DNA of 64,000 nucleotides, from NCBI GenBank assembly GCA_028687475.1, contig JAQUAB010000005.1:1-64000 (forward strand). The letters run 5' to 3'. Source of the stretch: Candidatus Gracilibacteria bacterium (GTDB lineage: Bacteria; Patescibacteriota; Gracilibacteria; BD1-5; UBA2023). The translations under genes were made by a program, and so were the position numbers. The stretch's first letter is position 1, and every line of letters begins with the position of its first letter. Under the pieces are notes generated by a model, which did not search any database, was not told where the DNA came from, and saw nothing but the letters and a program-made list of their open reading frames with translations. Below, piece after piece: positions 10,318 to 22,231 of this stretch.

Positions 10318-10357
10318 CTTATCTAATCTTAAATACTAATCCTAAAAACTCTTTTCT

Positions 10358-12934
10358 ATGTCAGAAACTCCAGAAAATATTGAGCTTGATTCTTCTTCGG
10401 ATGAAGGAGAAAAAGTAGTAGCTCCCGCTGTTCTTCAGGGTATGAATTATGATGGAGATTCGAATCGTAATATCGTCGAAGAAATGGAGACGTGCTATCT
10501 CGACTATGCGATGAGTGTTATTGTTTCTCGTGCGCTTCCTGATATTCGTGATGGACTCAAGCCAGTGCATCGTCGCGTTCTCTATGCGATGTATGAAGGT
10601 GGTGTTCGTGCGACAGGAAAATACCGAAAATCCGCTCGTGTCGTCTGAGATGTTCTCGGTAAATATCATCCACATGGTGATTCTTCTGTGTATGAGGCTA
10701 TGGTTCGTATGGCTCAGGATTTTTCTCTGCGCTATCCACTCGTAGACGGCCAAGGAAACTTCGGTTCTATGGATGGTGACGGTGCTGCTGCGATGCGTTA
10801 TACGGAAGTGAAGATGGATAAGCTTGGTGAACTGATGCTTATGGATATCGAGAAAAATACGGTTGATTGGAAAGCGAACTATGATGCAAGTACTGAAGAA
10901 CCTATGGTGCTTCCTGCGCGTATCCCAAATCTCCTTCTGAATGGAGTTATGGGTATTGCGGTGGGCATGGCAACCAATATTCCTCCACATAATCTCGGGG
11001 AGATTATCGATGCTCTGACATATATTCTTGGACATGAGAATCCTGAGAATATCACGATCGAAGATTTGATGAATTTCATTCATGGTCCTGATTTTCCTAC
11101 TGGTGGAATTATCTACAACAAGAAAGATATTCTCGAAGCATATGCTCGTGGACGTGGTTCTATCGTCCTTCGTGGTCGTGTGAATATCGAGGAAGGGAAG
11201 AATGGTCGTGAATCTATCGTAATCACGGAAGTTCCATATCAGCTCAACAAGAAAGAATTCGTCGAAAAGATTGCCGATCTCGTTATGGAGAAGATTATTG
11301 TCGGTGTTGCGGATATTCGCGATGAGTCGAACAAGGAGGGAATTCGTGTGGTGATAGAACTCAAGCGCGATGCTTTCCCGAAGAAAATACTGAATCAACT
11401 CTACAAGCTCACATCACTTCAGACGAGCTTCTCATTCAATATGATTGCACTCACGAATCGAGGACTTCAGCCACGTCTCTTTAACTTGAAAGAAATGCTC
11501 GTGGAATTCATCGCGCATCGTGATGAAGTGGTTGTTCGTCGTACTCGTTATGATCTTGCGGTTGCTGAAGCTCGTGCTCATATTCTCGAAGGTCTCAAGA
11601 TTGCTCTCGATAATATCGATGCAGTGATTCGCACTATTCGTGGATCCAAAACGAAGGAAGAAGCACATAGTGCTCTCATGGAGAATTTTGGACTCTCAGA
11701 GAAACAGGCAACGGCTATCATGGAGATGCAACTTCAGCGTCTCGCTGGTCTGGAACGAAAGAAAATCGAAGATGAACTCGCAGAGAAGATTATTCTCATC
11801 GCTGATCTGAAGGATATTCTCGCGAATCCTGTTCGTGTGAAGAAAATTATTGGAGATGAACTTCTCGAACTCAAGGAGAAATATGGAGATGCTCGTCGCA
11901 CTGAAGTTCATGCTGGTGCTGTTGGGGAATTCAATCCGACTGACACAATTCCGAATGAAGAAGTGGTGGTTGCTTTTTCGAAAAATGGATACATCAAGCG
12001 TGTGAAATCATCGAGCTTCCGTGCTCAACGTCGTGGTGGGAAGGGAATTACAACCGCTGTGAAAGATGAAGATGAGATCGCAAGTATCCTCTCGACCAAG
12101 AATCATAATACACTTCTGTTCTTTACAAACACTGGTCGAGTCTTCCGTCTTCCTGCCTATGAGATTCCTGAGATGCAGCGTACTGCAAAGGGGCAACCAA
12201 TTGTACAATTCCTTTCCCTCGCGAAGGATGAAAGTATTTCTGCAATTCTTGATTTCACGAACACTGTGGGGAAACATCTTTTCCTTATCAGTGCGAAATG
12301 AGTCGTAAAACGTATCGATATGAGCGAAATTGCAAATATTCGTGCGAGTGGACTTATCGTTATGAAGCCACATGATGATGATATGCTTCGTTGGGTCCGT
12401 GTCACAGATGGAACTGATAATATCCTCATGGTATCTCGTGGTGGAAAAGCTATCCAGTTTGCTGAGACTGATGTTCGTGTCATGGGTCGTGCAGCAGCAG
12501 GAGTTCGTGGTATGAAGATTGCGAACACCGATTCACTCATCGAAGGATGTGTTGCCGGAAAGGATGCAAAATATGTCTTCACAGTTTCTGAGAATGGTAT
12601 GGGAAAAATTTCTTCCCTCGAAGATTATCGTGAACAAGGACGAGGAGGAAGTGGTGTGAAAGTTGGTGCAACAACAGAAAAGACAGGACAAATTATCGGA
12701 GCATTCACACTCAATGAATCTCAAAAATCAGAAGGAAGTGTAATACTCATATCGAAAGATGGACAGACGGTTCGAGTTCCTCTTGCGGATGTTCGCATTA
12801 CTGGTCGTACGACTCAGGGAGTGATTCTGGCGAAACTCAAGAACTCTCATGATGCCTTCACGAGTGCTACGGTGGTCGACAAATCTGAGGGAAATGAAGA
12901 TGAGGATTCCGTGGAAGTCCAAGTTGCTGAATAA
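10358..12934 (+). CDS. gyrA: D
   Basis: DNA gyrase subunit A, 858 residues, the supercoiling type II topoisomerase subunit that cuts and rejoins DNA. Winged-helix block [21 protein letters not shown], where the Gly at residue 97 is TGA (10646) and corresponds to invariant E. coli G71. The catalytic tyrosine is Y148 in AAAMRYTE. The quinolone-resistance positions equivalent to E. coli S83/D87 are S109 and E113. QRRGGKG (GyrA box) is near residue 560, confirming gyrase rather than ParC, and the C-terminal pinwheel holds repeated GR-A--GV-G/-TQGV strands. A second TGA is at 12299. N-terminal extension of about 26 residues versus E. coli. Terminator at 12943. Confidence 0.98.
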
Positions 12935-12942
12935 ATTTTCAT

Positions 12943-12978
12943 GAATCCGAGTACATCGCTCGGATTCCTCTTTTTTTC
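12943..12978 (+). terminator. Terminator after gyrA
   Basis: GAATCCGA (12943) pairs with TCGGATTC (12960), followed by CTCTTTTTTT; the next ATG is 3 bases after it. Confidence 0.85.
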
Positions 12979-12980
12979 TT

Positions 12981-14717
12981 ATGTTTGTAAAAATCTGACG
13001 ATACTTCTTTGCTTTCATTGCACTTTCGGGACTTGCCTTTTTTTCTGCTATTCCATCACTGGATGCTTCGAGTGAGAAATCACTCATGGGGCAAGTCGTA
13101 AAGCTTCAAACATATACCTATAATGAACAGTCTCAGAGCTATGTATTGGCGTATTATGGAAGCGCTGTTGTTATAGCGAAGAATCGCATCATCACAAATG
13201 CTCATGTGATTCTGGATTCAGACGGGGAAAAACCGACATGACTCTATGAGATATGTACTTCTGATGATTATCAGTCGGCTCCTAAGTGTAATAGAACGGC
13301 ACGATTGCTTGCCTATGATCCTGTCGCGGATCTTGCTTTGCTTGAACCGAGCGTGGATTTCTCATCTGTGCCTGTCCATCTCGAATCAAATATACAAAAA
13401 CCCATTTCTATCTGACAAACGGTTGTTATCTACGGATATCCGACTATCGGAGGTGAGACTATTACTCGAACAGAAGGAAAAATAGCAGGCTATCAGAATC
13501 CTGTATATAAGATTGATGCAAGTATTGATCATGGAAACTCTTGAGGTGGAGCATTTGACGATGAAGGGAATCTCATAGGTATTCCTTATGCAGTCAGTTC
13601 AGATAATGGTGTTATCGGCTACATGATTTCTCGCAAAGTTATCGATGAGTTTCTCACAGAAAAAACTCTTGGATACACGATAGTGCAAAAACAATCGAAT
13701 TTGAATTTTGAGAGATTCCTTTCCCAAAACCATATACAAATGCAAAGGGCACAATATATCCGATGATGAGGACTCGAAATATTTAATCCCAAGAATTCTG
13801 GATTTCATCTTGCGAATACTGTTTCTGATTCAGGAAGTGGTTTATTTTCGTGGTTGTTCAATGATAATTATGGAAGAGTCTCTCTCTATATTGCTTGTAC
13901 GAAAGATGCAGGAAAGCACTATGGATATGAAATAGATGCTATGACGCTCGATTCAACTCAATTGGATTCTCCTGATTATATTCTCACAGGTGCTACGGTA
14001 TGAAAAAATAATGAATTCTATCATGTTCATGTGGCTCCAAAAGTACCTAGAAATGATGGTTCCCAAGAATTCACAGATACTTGGTATTACAAGAATTATG
14101 ATGCGTGTTATGCACAAATATACTCTACTCATACTTCTCAGGATAATGTTCTGGTTCAGAAAGCAGAGAAAATTATACAATCTGCGAAATTCCGAAATGC
14201 ATATAGCCTTCCAGTAGATCAGAGCAATCCATACTTTAGTGTTTCTGATATTCTGGATTCTGTTCGGTCAACATTCTATATAGATACGGATGGAACCAAG
14301 AAAGTAAGTCTCGAATTCTTATTGAATCCGACGCGAAGTATCGAGGCACAGATTCGTTCAGAAAAATACGATTCCCGAAATGATTATTTCACGAAACCTT
14401 TTTATACAGTCGATGCATATACAGGTAGTTTGACGTTTGATTCACTATTGCAACAATTCGCAACTAATATAGATAATACAAAAGTACAGACATTGCTTTC
14501 GAAAAACAAAAAGAAAATGATTTTTTCGTACAAGATGTCTACTGTTCCGGAAACAAAAAATACAGTGATAAATGTTTTTTATCCATATAAAATAGGTTCA
14601 TCGTATTATGTGTGGAGTTGGTCAAAAACATTTCGTGACGGATCTCTCGATCATGTACAGATGATTGCTCAATTTTTCTCACAAATGAATCTTCCTGGAG
14701 AAGAAGCATTCCCATAA
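12981..14717 (+). CDS. Exported trypsin-like serine protease (HtrA/DegP fold) with long C-terminal domain
   Basis: 578 residues with several TGA-Gly codons. A signal anchor (IWRYFFAFIALSGLAFFSAI region after MFVK) directs export. The protease triad is complete: H75 in ITNAHV, D117 in DPVADLALLE and S187 in DHGNSGGGAF, where the Gly after the serine is TGA (13542). The protease domain ends near residue 225 (SRKVIDEFL). The remaining 350 residues contain no PDZ domain that I can recognise and include a Cys-containing segment YIACTKDAGKHYGYEID and a second helical region. First of three consecutive exported proteins. The start ATG directly follows the gyrA terminator T-run. Substrate unknown. 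Confidence 0.85.
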
Positions 14718-14726
14718 CCTCATTTT

Positions 14727-16430
14727 ATGAAAATACTACGAATATTTACTTTTCTCATAGCATTTGCACTTTCTTCCGCAGCTTTTGGTACGACACTTTC
14801 GAAGGATACCACATATTATTCTGATGCTTTTGAAGGAGGTTCTACTTCGAATGGAGAAATATTTACTCAATCTGGATTCACAGCAGCTACATGTGATATT
14901 CCACTCGGAAAAAGTATTTATGTTTTCTCGACGGGCACTGGTACGGTAGTTCGTGTGAATGATCGTCCGAATTGTACGCGTTACCCGAATATTCTCGATC
15001 TTACGAAGAAAGTATTTTCTCTCTTTGCACCCGTGTCTGCGGGACGAGTATCAGGAATTCAGGTAGATACACTTGATTCACTGAATTCATTTCTCTTTCG
15101 TTCTCTAGGTATTCAGTTGGATGCAGATACTCCGACTGTGTATTTTGCAGGGGATGGTGTTGAATTTTCTGGTAAGGTTCTGAACGGGAAATCGAATGTT
15201 ATTGTTTTTCTCCAAAATGAAGATACAAAAGAAGAATTGACGAAACTTTTTTCTGTAGAATCAGGGAAAATATTCCGAGCGCGGCTCACACTCCCAAAAA
15301 CTCCTGGAAAATATAGTCTCGTTATCGCGAGTGGAAATAGCTTCGAGACACGAAATATTGGATATATTACCCTCATTTCTCGTGATACATTCTACACGTC
15401 TGATGTTCTCCCTGAAACAAATGTTCGTCTTTTTCCTCGTGTGGAACAGATTGACGGTATTCCGAGCATCGCTCTTGCGAGCGGACTCTGGGGAAATCTC
15501 GAGATGAATCAAGATACAAAAACATACCAAACTTCTGGTACACGTTTTTTGTTTGATTCACTTCCGCAGTACCGTACTGGCAAGGCAACGGTCAAAATAG
15601 AAGGATATACAACAAGTTCTGGAGGATCTCTAGATCGAACTGCTTCTATTGCTTCACTCTTTTCTGGCACAGTTCTCCTGGATCGTACACATGAGAAGGA
15701 ATGACAAAATCTCGCAAGTCTTCGCCAATATAGGCAATTTACGAATCTTCGTTTTCGAGTTCCTGCAACACCAAAAATTCGTAGTACGTATTATTTGACT
15801 CTTCCTGATGGAGATGTCCGTGAACTTGAATTTCCTGTTTCCTCGGTTGGAGAGGATGGATATCTTCTTTCTGGAAAAACTATTTCTGTGACACTTCCGA
15901 CTCTGGATGAGTGAACATATCTTATCGAAACGGTGAAAGAGGATGGAATTGCCTACTTCAATCTGCCGATTACTCGATGATCTGTCTGGAATATTCTCGA
16001 ACCATATACTCCAGAACGCGCTTCTATGGCACCGAAAGATACACAATCTGTAACGAATTTCATCGTGAATCAGATCAATAAGATCCGTGCAGCACTCGGA
16101 AGAAATCTGCTCGTGGTGGATGATGAATATATGCAACTGGCTCAAGCGAAGGCCCAAGATATGGTAACGCGGAATTATTATGGACATCAAGACCCAGATG
16201 GGAACTATGTGAATGCTCTTGTGGCGAAACTCGGGCTCAATATTGTCGGAGAATTTCGTGAGAATATTGCCTATGGTGAAGGGAAAATCTGGGATGTTGT
16301 TCTTCAGGATGGACTCGAGGAATCAGGCAGTCACCGTTTCGCCATGCTCGTTCCGACATATACGAAAATAGGAATTGGATATGTTCGCAATGGAGATAAG
16401 ACCTATTTGGTTGAGATTATTGGAGAATAA
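14727..16430 (+). CDS. Secreted RlpA-like (DPBB) and CAP/SCP-domain fusion protein
   Basis: 567 residues with a cleavable signal peptide (MKILRIFTFLIAFALSSAAFG). N-terminal double-psi beta-barrel of RlpA type, residues about 27-115: YYSDAFEGGSTSNGE, AATCDIPLGKSIYVFS, VVRVNDRP, then ILDLTKKVFSLFAP. RlpA domains cleave naked peptidoglycan glycans. A middle region of beta-sandwich character follows (120-430). The C-terminal 130 residues are a CAP/SCP domain of YkwD type: INKIRAALGRNLLVVDDEYM, ARAQDM-like AKAQDMVTRNYYGHQDPDG, NIAYGEG and the closing GIGYVRNGDKTYLVEII. At least three TGA codons (15702 among them) are read as Gly. Nine bases after the protease gene, so probably cotranscribed. Confidence 0.85.
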
Positions 16431-16451
16431 TTTTTGTCACCTTTTCTTATG

Positions 16452-16483
16452 AGTATCGTCATCTTGTATGGTGGTACTTTTTT
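16452..16483 (+). terminator. Weak terminator after the RlpA-CAP gene
   Basis: AGTATC/GGTACT short stem followed by T6, directly before the next promoter. Confidence 0.5.
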
Positions 16484-16484
16484 C

Positions 16485-16511
16485 TTGCACTCGTGAGAAA
16501 AACAGTATACT
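16485..16511 (+). promoter_or_regulatory. Promoter of the beta-propeller gene
   Basis: TTGCAC (16485-16490), 15-base spacer, TATACT (16506-16511); leader about 17 bases before ATG 16535. Confidence 0.65.
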
Positions 16512-16534
16512 TTAAGTATCTTTAAATATTTCTT

Positions 16535-18760
16535 ATGAAACACACATATTTGCTTCTCCCAGTATTGTTGTTTTCTCTTGTTGCCTCGACTCATGCTGCA
16601 CCAGAACCAAAGTTCGTCGTGCAGAAATTCGAATCTTGTTCTGCACTCGAGGATAGTCTCATAAAAGTAATGGAACGCTATCAAGATCGCTATTGGTATC
16701 CGATGTACGCTCGAGGAGGAATTATGTTTGATATAGCTAAATCTATCATTGCTCCGACTGCGAACGTTGTACAGCAGGAAACTGCGAGTGATGCGTGAGC
16801 TTCGACTGACCCATTCTCGACCACCAATATCCAAGTCGCGGGAGTCGATGAAGCGGATGTAGTGAAGACTGATGGGCAATATATTTATACCTATTCTCAG
16901 ACTCGCGCTGATGTCTCTATCGTCCGTGCAAGTGACCTCACTCTCATGAAGACGATTTCTTTGCCTTCATCTTTTGCTTCGGTTGAGATGTATCTCTCGA
17001 ATAACAAGCTCATACTCGTAGGACAAAAGTATACAGAGAATAGTCCATATTATTATGTGTATCGTTTTTTTGCTCCAGAAACCAAGACAATTGTTGCTGT
17101 CTATGATGTGTCATCTCCAGATGCTCCGAAGCTCGAACGATATAATCAGATAGATGGTAATTATACTGATTCTCGTCTCATTGGTTCGACTCTTTATTTT
17201 CTCTCGACGACGAATCTCCGCATACCTCCTATCTATATGACCAGTTCTGCATGAAGTTCTGTATTCGACGCAGTGAAATGAGAAATAGAGAAAAATTTTG
17301 CCCTCAATAATGTTGTTCCACAAATCAGAGAAGCTCGTGCAAATGGTCCGGTTGGACGTTTTATTCAGAGTATTCGGGCATCAGCCGCTTCGTGTAGTGA
17401 TGTGACGTTTGTTCTTCCGGATGATGAGACACTTCAGAATATTGATTTCACTCCTGCATTCGTTTCCCTCTCTTCGCTCGATATCATGAGTCCTGCTACG
17501 AAGATGAAGAGTGAGATATTGTTCGGTGATGTGAGTCAGATTCATATGAGTCGCACGTCACTCTATATCACTTCCACTATTTCTCAGACGAATTCCTCTG
17601 ATGCGAAATGTAGCAATAACGCGAAATGTATAGCGCCAGCATATCAATATGAGAGTTCGACACTTATTCATCGCTATGCTCTCGAGAATGGTGGAGTGAA
17701 ATATGTGTATACTACGAAAGTTCCAGGAAATCCAATGAATCAGTACTCTATGGATGAAGACGCGGCTGGGAATTTCCGTCTCGTGACTCAACTGTACTCT
17801 TGGTCGAGTGGAGAAAATAAAAATAGTACTACACTTTCTGTGATAGATCCAACAGGAAAAGTAATTGGTTCACTTTCTGGAATTGCTCCAGGAGAGAACT
17901 TCCAGTCTGCTCGATTCATAGGGAATCGTCTCTATCTTGTGACTTTCCAACAGATTGATCCACTCTTTGTCATTGACCTCTCGACTCCAACCGCTCCGAA
18001 GATTCTCGGTGAGCTCAAGATGCCCGGATATTCGACCTATCTTCATCCATATGATCAGGATCGCCTCATCGGTCTTGGATATGATACTTTCACGAACAAA
18101 AACGGGGGAGTTCAAAATGGTGGGCTCAAGATCGATCTCTACAATGTCGCTGATGTGAAGAATCCGAAAAAAGAGGGTTCACTGGTTCTCGGGGATAATG
18201 GATCAAGTTCAGAAGTGCTTACGAATCCTCGAGCATTCGTTTACTACAAAGAAAAAAATCTTCTTCTGCTTCCAGCCCAGATTTCTACTAGCGCACATGA
18301 TCCTGTCGACACATACCGTATGAAGTCGATATACCAAGGACTTATCGGAGTCTCTATTGTACCAAATAGTATTGTCGAGAAATTTCGCGTGAGTCATATA
18401 CAAGTTCCTACAGACCTCGAAAGACAATGGAGAGATGATTGTTCGAAGTATTCTGGAAATGGATCTCAGACCTGTCGCAAGCTTCTCGACGGCACTGACT
18501 ATTGTACAAGTACGTATTCCTATGTTCCTCAGTATTGTTTCGCAGATTCGACGGTTGAGAGTTATCTGGCTGCGAATATCTGGAACTACAGTGATGATTT
18601 CGTCACTCGAGCTCTCTATATTGGTGAGCACTTCTATTCACTCGCGAATAGTGGTATCAAGTCTTGGAATTTCGCCAATCCAACAAAACCGACAGCAACA
18701 ATCACGTTCACTGGAAGTTCGAAGCAAGATTATCGAATTATGCCAGCGATGATGCGATAG
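16535..18760 (+). CDS. Secreted beta-propeller domain protein (PF09826-like)
   Basis: 741 residues with signal peptide MKHTYLLLPVLLFSLVASTHA. After a helical region of about 70 residues comes TTNIQVAGVDEADVVKTDG, the hallmark opening of the secreted beta-propeller family (PF09826). Repeated blades follow, each with an aromatic strand and a VYDVS--P or VIDLSTP-APK turn, e.g. VAVYDVSSPDAPKLE, FVIDLSTPTAPKILGELK and LYNVADVKNPKKEG. Cysteine pairs near residues 550-600 (CSKY, QTCRK, DYCTS, YCFAD) suggest disulfides outside the cell. Three TGA-Gly codons. The ligand is unknown. It has its own promoter, and a terminator follows. Confidence 0.85.
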
Positions 18761-18767
18761 ATTCAGG

Positions 18768-18797
18768 AATCCTCACGAGCGTTCGTGGGGATTTTTC
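18768..18797 (+). terminator. Terminator after the beta-propeller gene
   Basis: AATCCTCACGA (18768) pairs with TCGTGGGGATT (18783), 11 bp with one G-T, then T5. Confidence 0.85.
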
Positions 18798-18887
18798 TTG
18801 ACTTCAATGAGTCTTTCTATATTATGCATTCACGAAAAGCGATTGAGCGGCCAACACCCGCGAGCTCATGGAAGAACGAATTTGTCA

Positions 18888-18945
18888 TTCCTGCGAATGC
18901 AGGAATCCAGAGACTCTAGATTCCGTAATAAATACGGAATGACAG
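18888..18945. repeat. GTCATTCC...GGAATGAC nested palindrome
   Basis: Two hairpins, ATTCCTGCGAATGCAGGAAT and ATTCCGTAATAAATACGGAAT, nested inside an outer GTCATTCC/GGAATGAC pair. This resembles dispersed palindromic repeats known in many bacterial genomes (dRS3-like). It is the main content of the 378-base gene-free stretch 18761-19138, together with a terminator and a family-1 repeat; I find no gene there in code 25. Confidence 0.75.
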
Positions 18946-19023
18946 ATACAATTAGAACCATGCGGAGTCGAGAAGCTCCGTCATCAAAATAAAATCAAGT
19001 ACAGCCTCGGTGGCACCTCTTAG

Positions 19024-19095
19024 ATAAATTAAAAATTCAAAATTAAAAATTCAAAATATCTTGAATCATTAATCTTGAATCTTGCATTTTGAAAA
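19024..19095. repeat. AT-rich palindromic intergenic repeat (family 1)
   Basis: AAATTAAAAATTCAAAATTAAAAATTCAAAATATCTTGAATC faces TTAATCTTGAATCTTGCATTTTG; same words as at 5847 and 6009. Confidence 0.65.
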
Positions 19096-19138
19096 GCCGA
19101 AGCACATAGAATCTTTATTTCTGTGTGTTTTTTATTTT

Positions 19139-19651
19139 ATGGAATCAGCCTCTCCAAAATACACATCCTATACTCCTGAATGAGAGTGTATTTTTTGTAA
19201 AATTGCATCTGATATTACTCTTCAGTCAAGGGTTGTTTGGGAAGATAATGACTATATAGCATTTCTCTCAATATTTCCAAATACAGAATGATTCACGGTT
19301 GTTATCCCAAAGAAGCATTATCCAAGTGATGTCCTTGCTCTTCCTGATAATCTACTGCAAGAGTTTATTCTTGCGGCAAAGAAAGTAGCAAAAATTCTTG
19401 AAAGCTATTTTCCAGATGTTGGTAGAGTGGGGCTTATTATGGAGTGAACAGGAATCAATCATGCACATATCAAATTGGTTCCCATGCATGGAACAGAAAA
19501 CTTGAAGACTTGAGAATGGAGACAATTTCTGAGTAATGAATCGCAATTCTTCGAAAAATATGATGGTCATATTAGTTCCCATGATTGACCACGTGCTAAT
19601 GATAGTATACTAGATGCTCTTGCAATGGGAATCCGGAATTTCAATAAATAA
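19139..19651 (+). CDS. HIT-family (histidine triad) nucleotide-binding hydrolase
   Basis: 170 residues, several TGA-Gly codons. Begins with the family's CIFCKIASD block (ECIFCKI after the Gly-rich lead), then FPNTEGFTVVIPKKHYPSD and the histidine triad HAHIKLVPMHG near residues 118-128. HIT proteins hydrolyse nucleotide phosphoramidates or dinucleotide polyphosphates. The C-terminal 40 residues (FFEKYDGHISSHDGPRA) are an extension seen in some members. Fourth, UGA codons cluster in this gene compared with aspS, 23 bases downstream. Substrate not predictable. Confidence 0.88.
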
Positions 19652-19674
19652 CTATTACTAACCCACTATTACTT

Positions 19675-21456
19675 ATGCACCGCACACATACCGCTGGCGA
19701 GCTGAACGCAACACATATCGGACAGACTGTCACTCTCGCAGGTTGGGTAGCCAATCGTCGCGACCACGGAGGACTCATCTTCATCGATCTCCGCGACCGC
19801 TACGGTATCACCCAGACCGTCTATGATCCTACTGAGAATTCTGAGGCACATGCTGTTGCAGACACTTTCCGTTCAGAATACGTTGTGAAGCTCACAGGAA
19901 CCGTACGAGCACGTCCAGAAGGTCAGACGAATGATAAGCTCTCTACGGGTGATATCGAAGTTATCATCACTCATGCTGAGGTGATATCGAAGTCAGAAGT
20001 TCCACCGTTCGAAGTCACAGAATATACTGAAGCCAATGAAGATATTCGCCTCAAGTACCGCTATCTCGACCTTCGCCGCAAGAGCACTTTCGACAAGATT
20101 GCCTTCCGCGCGGAGATGAACAAGTTCACTCGCGATTGGTTCACAGAAAATGGATTCCTCGAAGTCCAGACTCCGATCTTCACTGTATCATCTCCAGAAG
20201 GGGCTCGTGACTATCTCATCCCATCACGTCTCCACCAGGGAAAATTCTATGCACTTCCTCAGGCTCCACAGCAATACAAGCAACTTCTCATGGTCGGTGG
20301 TGTGGATAAATACTTCCAGATTGCTCCATGTTTCCGTGATGAAGACCCTCGTGCAGATCGTCACTCATGTGAGTTCTACCAGATAGATTGTGAGATGAGC
20401 TTCGTCGAACAAGAAGATATATTCGCGGTTGCTGAGCCTTTTGCGAAAAATCTCATCAACACTCTGACGGATAAAAAAATCATCAATCTTGGTGAAAATG
20501 AGAAATTTCGCCGTCTCACTCACAAGGAAGCAATCAATACCTACGGTTCCGACAAACCAGATATCCGATTCGATATGCACTTCGAGGATTTCACTGAGGA
20601 GTTTCGTGATTCTGGATTTTCTCTCTTCGCGAAAACCGTTGCTGAAGGTGGAGTCGTGAAAGCGATGAAACTCGAAGGGAAGACTCTCAGTCGTTCGGAG
20701 ATTGACTCGCTCACTGAAGTAGCGAAATCTCTCGGAGCTGGAGGGCTTGCGTATATCATCTATGAAACTGACGGTCCAAAATCGCCGATCCTGAAGTTCT
20801 TCACCGGAAATGAGCTCGAAGCACTCGCGCAAAAACTCGCGCCAAAAGTCGGAGATATGATTTTCTTCGGTGCTGGTGACTACAAGGCAATATGCAAAGT
20901 CCTCGGTGGTGTTCGTATCGCTTGTCGCGATCGATTCGACCTCGTCGATGCTGGAGATATTGCCTTCTGTTGGGTGACAGACTTTCCGATGTATGAACAG
21001 AAAGATGACGGTTCCTATGACTTCGAACACAATCCGTTCTCGATGCCTCATGGTGGAGCGTCTGCATTCGATGGGAATCCAGATCCGCTCTCTATCTATG
21101 GTATGCAGTACGACCTCGCGTGTAACGGCTATGAGATCCTCTCTGGTTCTATCCGTAACCACAATATCGAAGCGCTCGTGAAGGCGTTCAATGTCGTCGG
21201 AAAGTGAGAAGCGGAAGTGAAGGAAAAGTTCGGTGCGATGTACAACGCGTTCCAATACGGTGTTCCTCCACATGGTGGATTCGCATTCGGATTCGATCGT
21301 CTCCTCATGATCCTCCGCGATGAGACGAATATTCGTGAGATCTATGCATTTCCGAAGTCAGGAAAAGCAGAAGATGCGATGATGAATGCTCCTGCAGAAG
21401 TCGATGAGATTCAACTTCGCGAGCTTCATATTAAGGTGAGGGAGGCGAGTAAATAA
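19675..21456 (+). CDS. aspS: Aspartyl-tRNA synthetase
   Basis: 593 residues, bacterial type. N-terminal OB-fold anticodon domain ([22 protein letters not shown]), class II motif 2 [11 protein letters not shown] near residue 225, the bacterial GAD insertion ([20 protein letters not shown] onward), and motif 3 [17 protein letters not shown] near residue 540. A single TGA (21205) is read as Gly in [13 protein letters not shown]. Charges tRNA-Asp, whose gene is at 5752. Codon use is biased toward CTC/ATC/AAG, as in other highly expressed genes here. Whether it is discriminating or also charges tRNA-Asn cannot be decided by eye. Confidence 0.97.
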
Positions 21457-21486
21457 TTTTTCTAAGTTTTTAGATAAAAATGATTA

Positions 21487-21523
21487 AGAAAGGAATCTTG
21501 TTGTATTATAAGGTTCCTTTTTG
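21487..21523 (+). terminator. Terminator after aspS
   Basis: AAAGGAA (21489) pairs with TTCCTTT (21514), followed by TTTG. Confidence 0.65.
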
Positions 21524-21548
21524 TCATTCTGAGAAACGAAGAATCTGC
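21523..21548. repeat. GTCATTCTGAG...GAAGAATCTGC element (partial)
   Basis: GTCATTCTGAGAAACGAAGAATCTGC matches the core of a dispersed palindromic word found in many unrelated bacterial genomes (GTCATTCTGAG..CGAAGAATCT). Only one arm is present here. Confidence 0.45.
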
Positions 21549-21585
21549 TTTGTTGGAAGTACTCCACCATGAGAAAGAAGAAATA

Positions 21586-21612
21586 TTGACAAAGGCACAT
21601 ATTTTATATAAT
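21586..21612 (+). promoter_or_regulatory. Promoter of the 21641 gene
   Basis: TTGACA (21586-21591), 15-base spacer, TATAAT (21607-21612), leader of about 22 bases. Confidence 0.7.
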
Positions 21613-21640
21613 TAATTTTATTATTTATAATAAATATACT

Positions 21641-22231
21641 ATGTCATCACCACAGTTTTCATCTTTCTTCCGAGAGTTTTGAGTCGATTTAGAAAATCCA
21701 CTTTCAGGTTTTAATTACTCGGAACTCGTTCTGGAAAATCATGTCCAGACTTTCCCTTTCCAGGTAGCGCGTATATTGACTACTCCTCGCGGACCAACAG
21801 ATGTTCAAGAGTGACTTATTGGGGTCATTGTTCCATATATTGTAGAAGATGATATACAACAGATTGTTTCAGTATTTAGTGATAAACCACTTTCTTCAGG
21901 ATCTGTGGATATGAAAACAGGGAAACATGTTGAACATACTACTGATACTCTTGTAGTTAATCCAGAATGATTTGTGAACTCTGTTTTATTTGCATGTTAT
22001 TATTACTTAAATAATGGACAACAAGAGGTTGCTTATAAGATGATGCAGTATATAAATCAAATAATTCCATATGTTGGCAGATCTCTGATTTGGACTATTA
22101 CTCCTGAAAATCCAGCTAAACCATTTTCTGATATTGGAAATGTAACTACTCGTGAGCAACTTATCAATCCATATTTGTATCAAGAAGAGATATTTCCAAA
22201 TACACGCCCTCCACATACACAACTTTCTTAG
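21641..22231 (+). CDS. Hypothetical cytoplasmic protein, 196 residues
   Basis: MSSPQFSSFFREFGVDLENPL... reads through three TGA codons to TAG. It has an alpha/beta look: IGVIVPYIVEDDIQQIVSVF, then TLVVNPEGFVNSVLFACYYYLNNGQQEVAYKMMQYIN, a likely long helix pair. No signal peptide or TM helix. A perfect -35/-10 promoter precedes it and it stands alone before a toxin-antitoxin pair. Family not recognised. Confidence 0.7.

Noticed and set aside
10358-12934. gyrA as a frameshifted or split pseudogene
   Set aside because: Both interruptions are TGA at conserved glycine positions; the frame never shifts.
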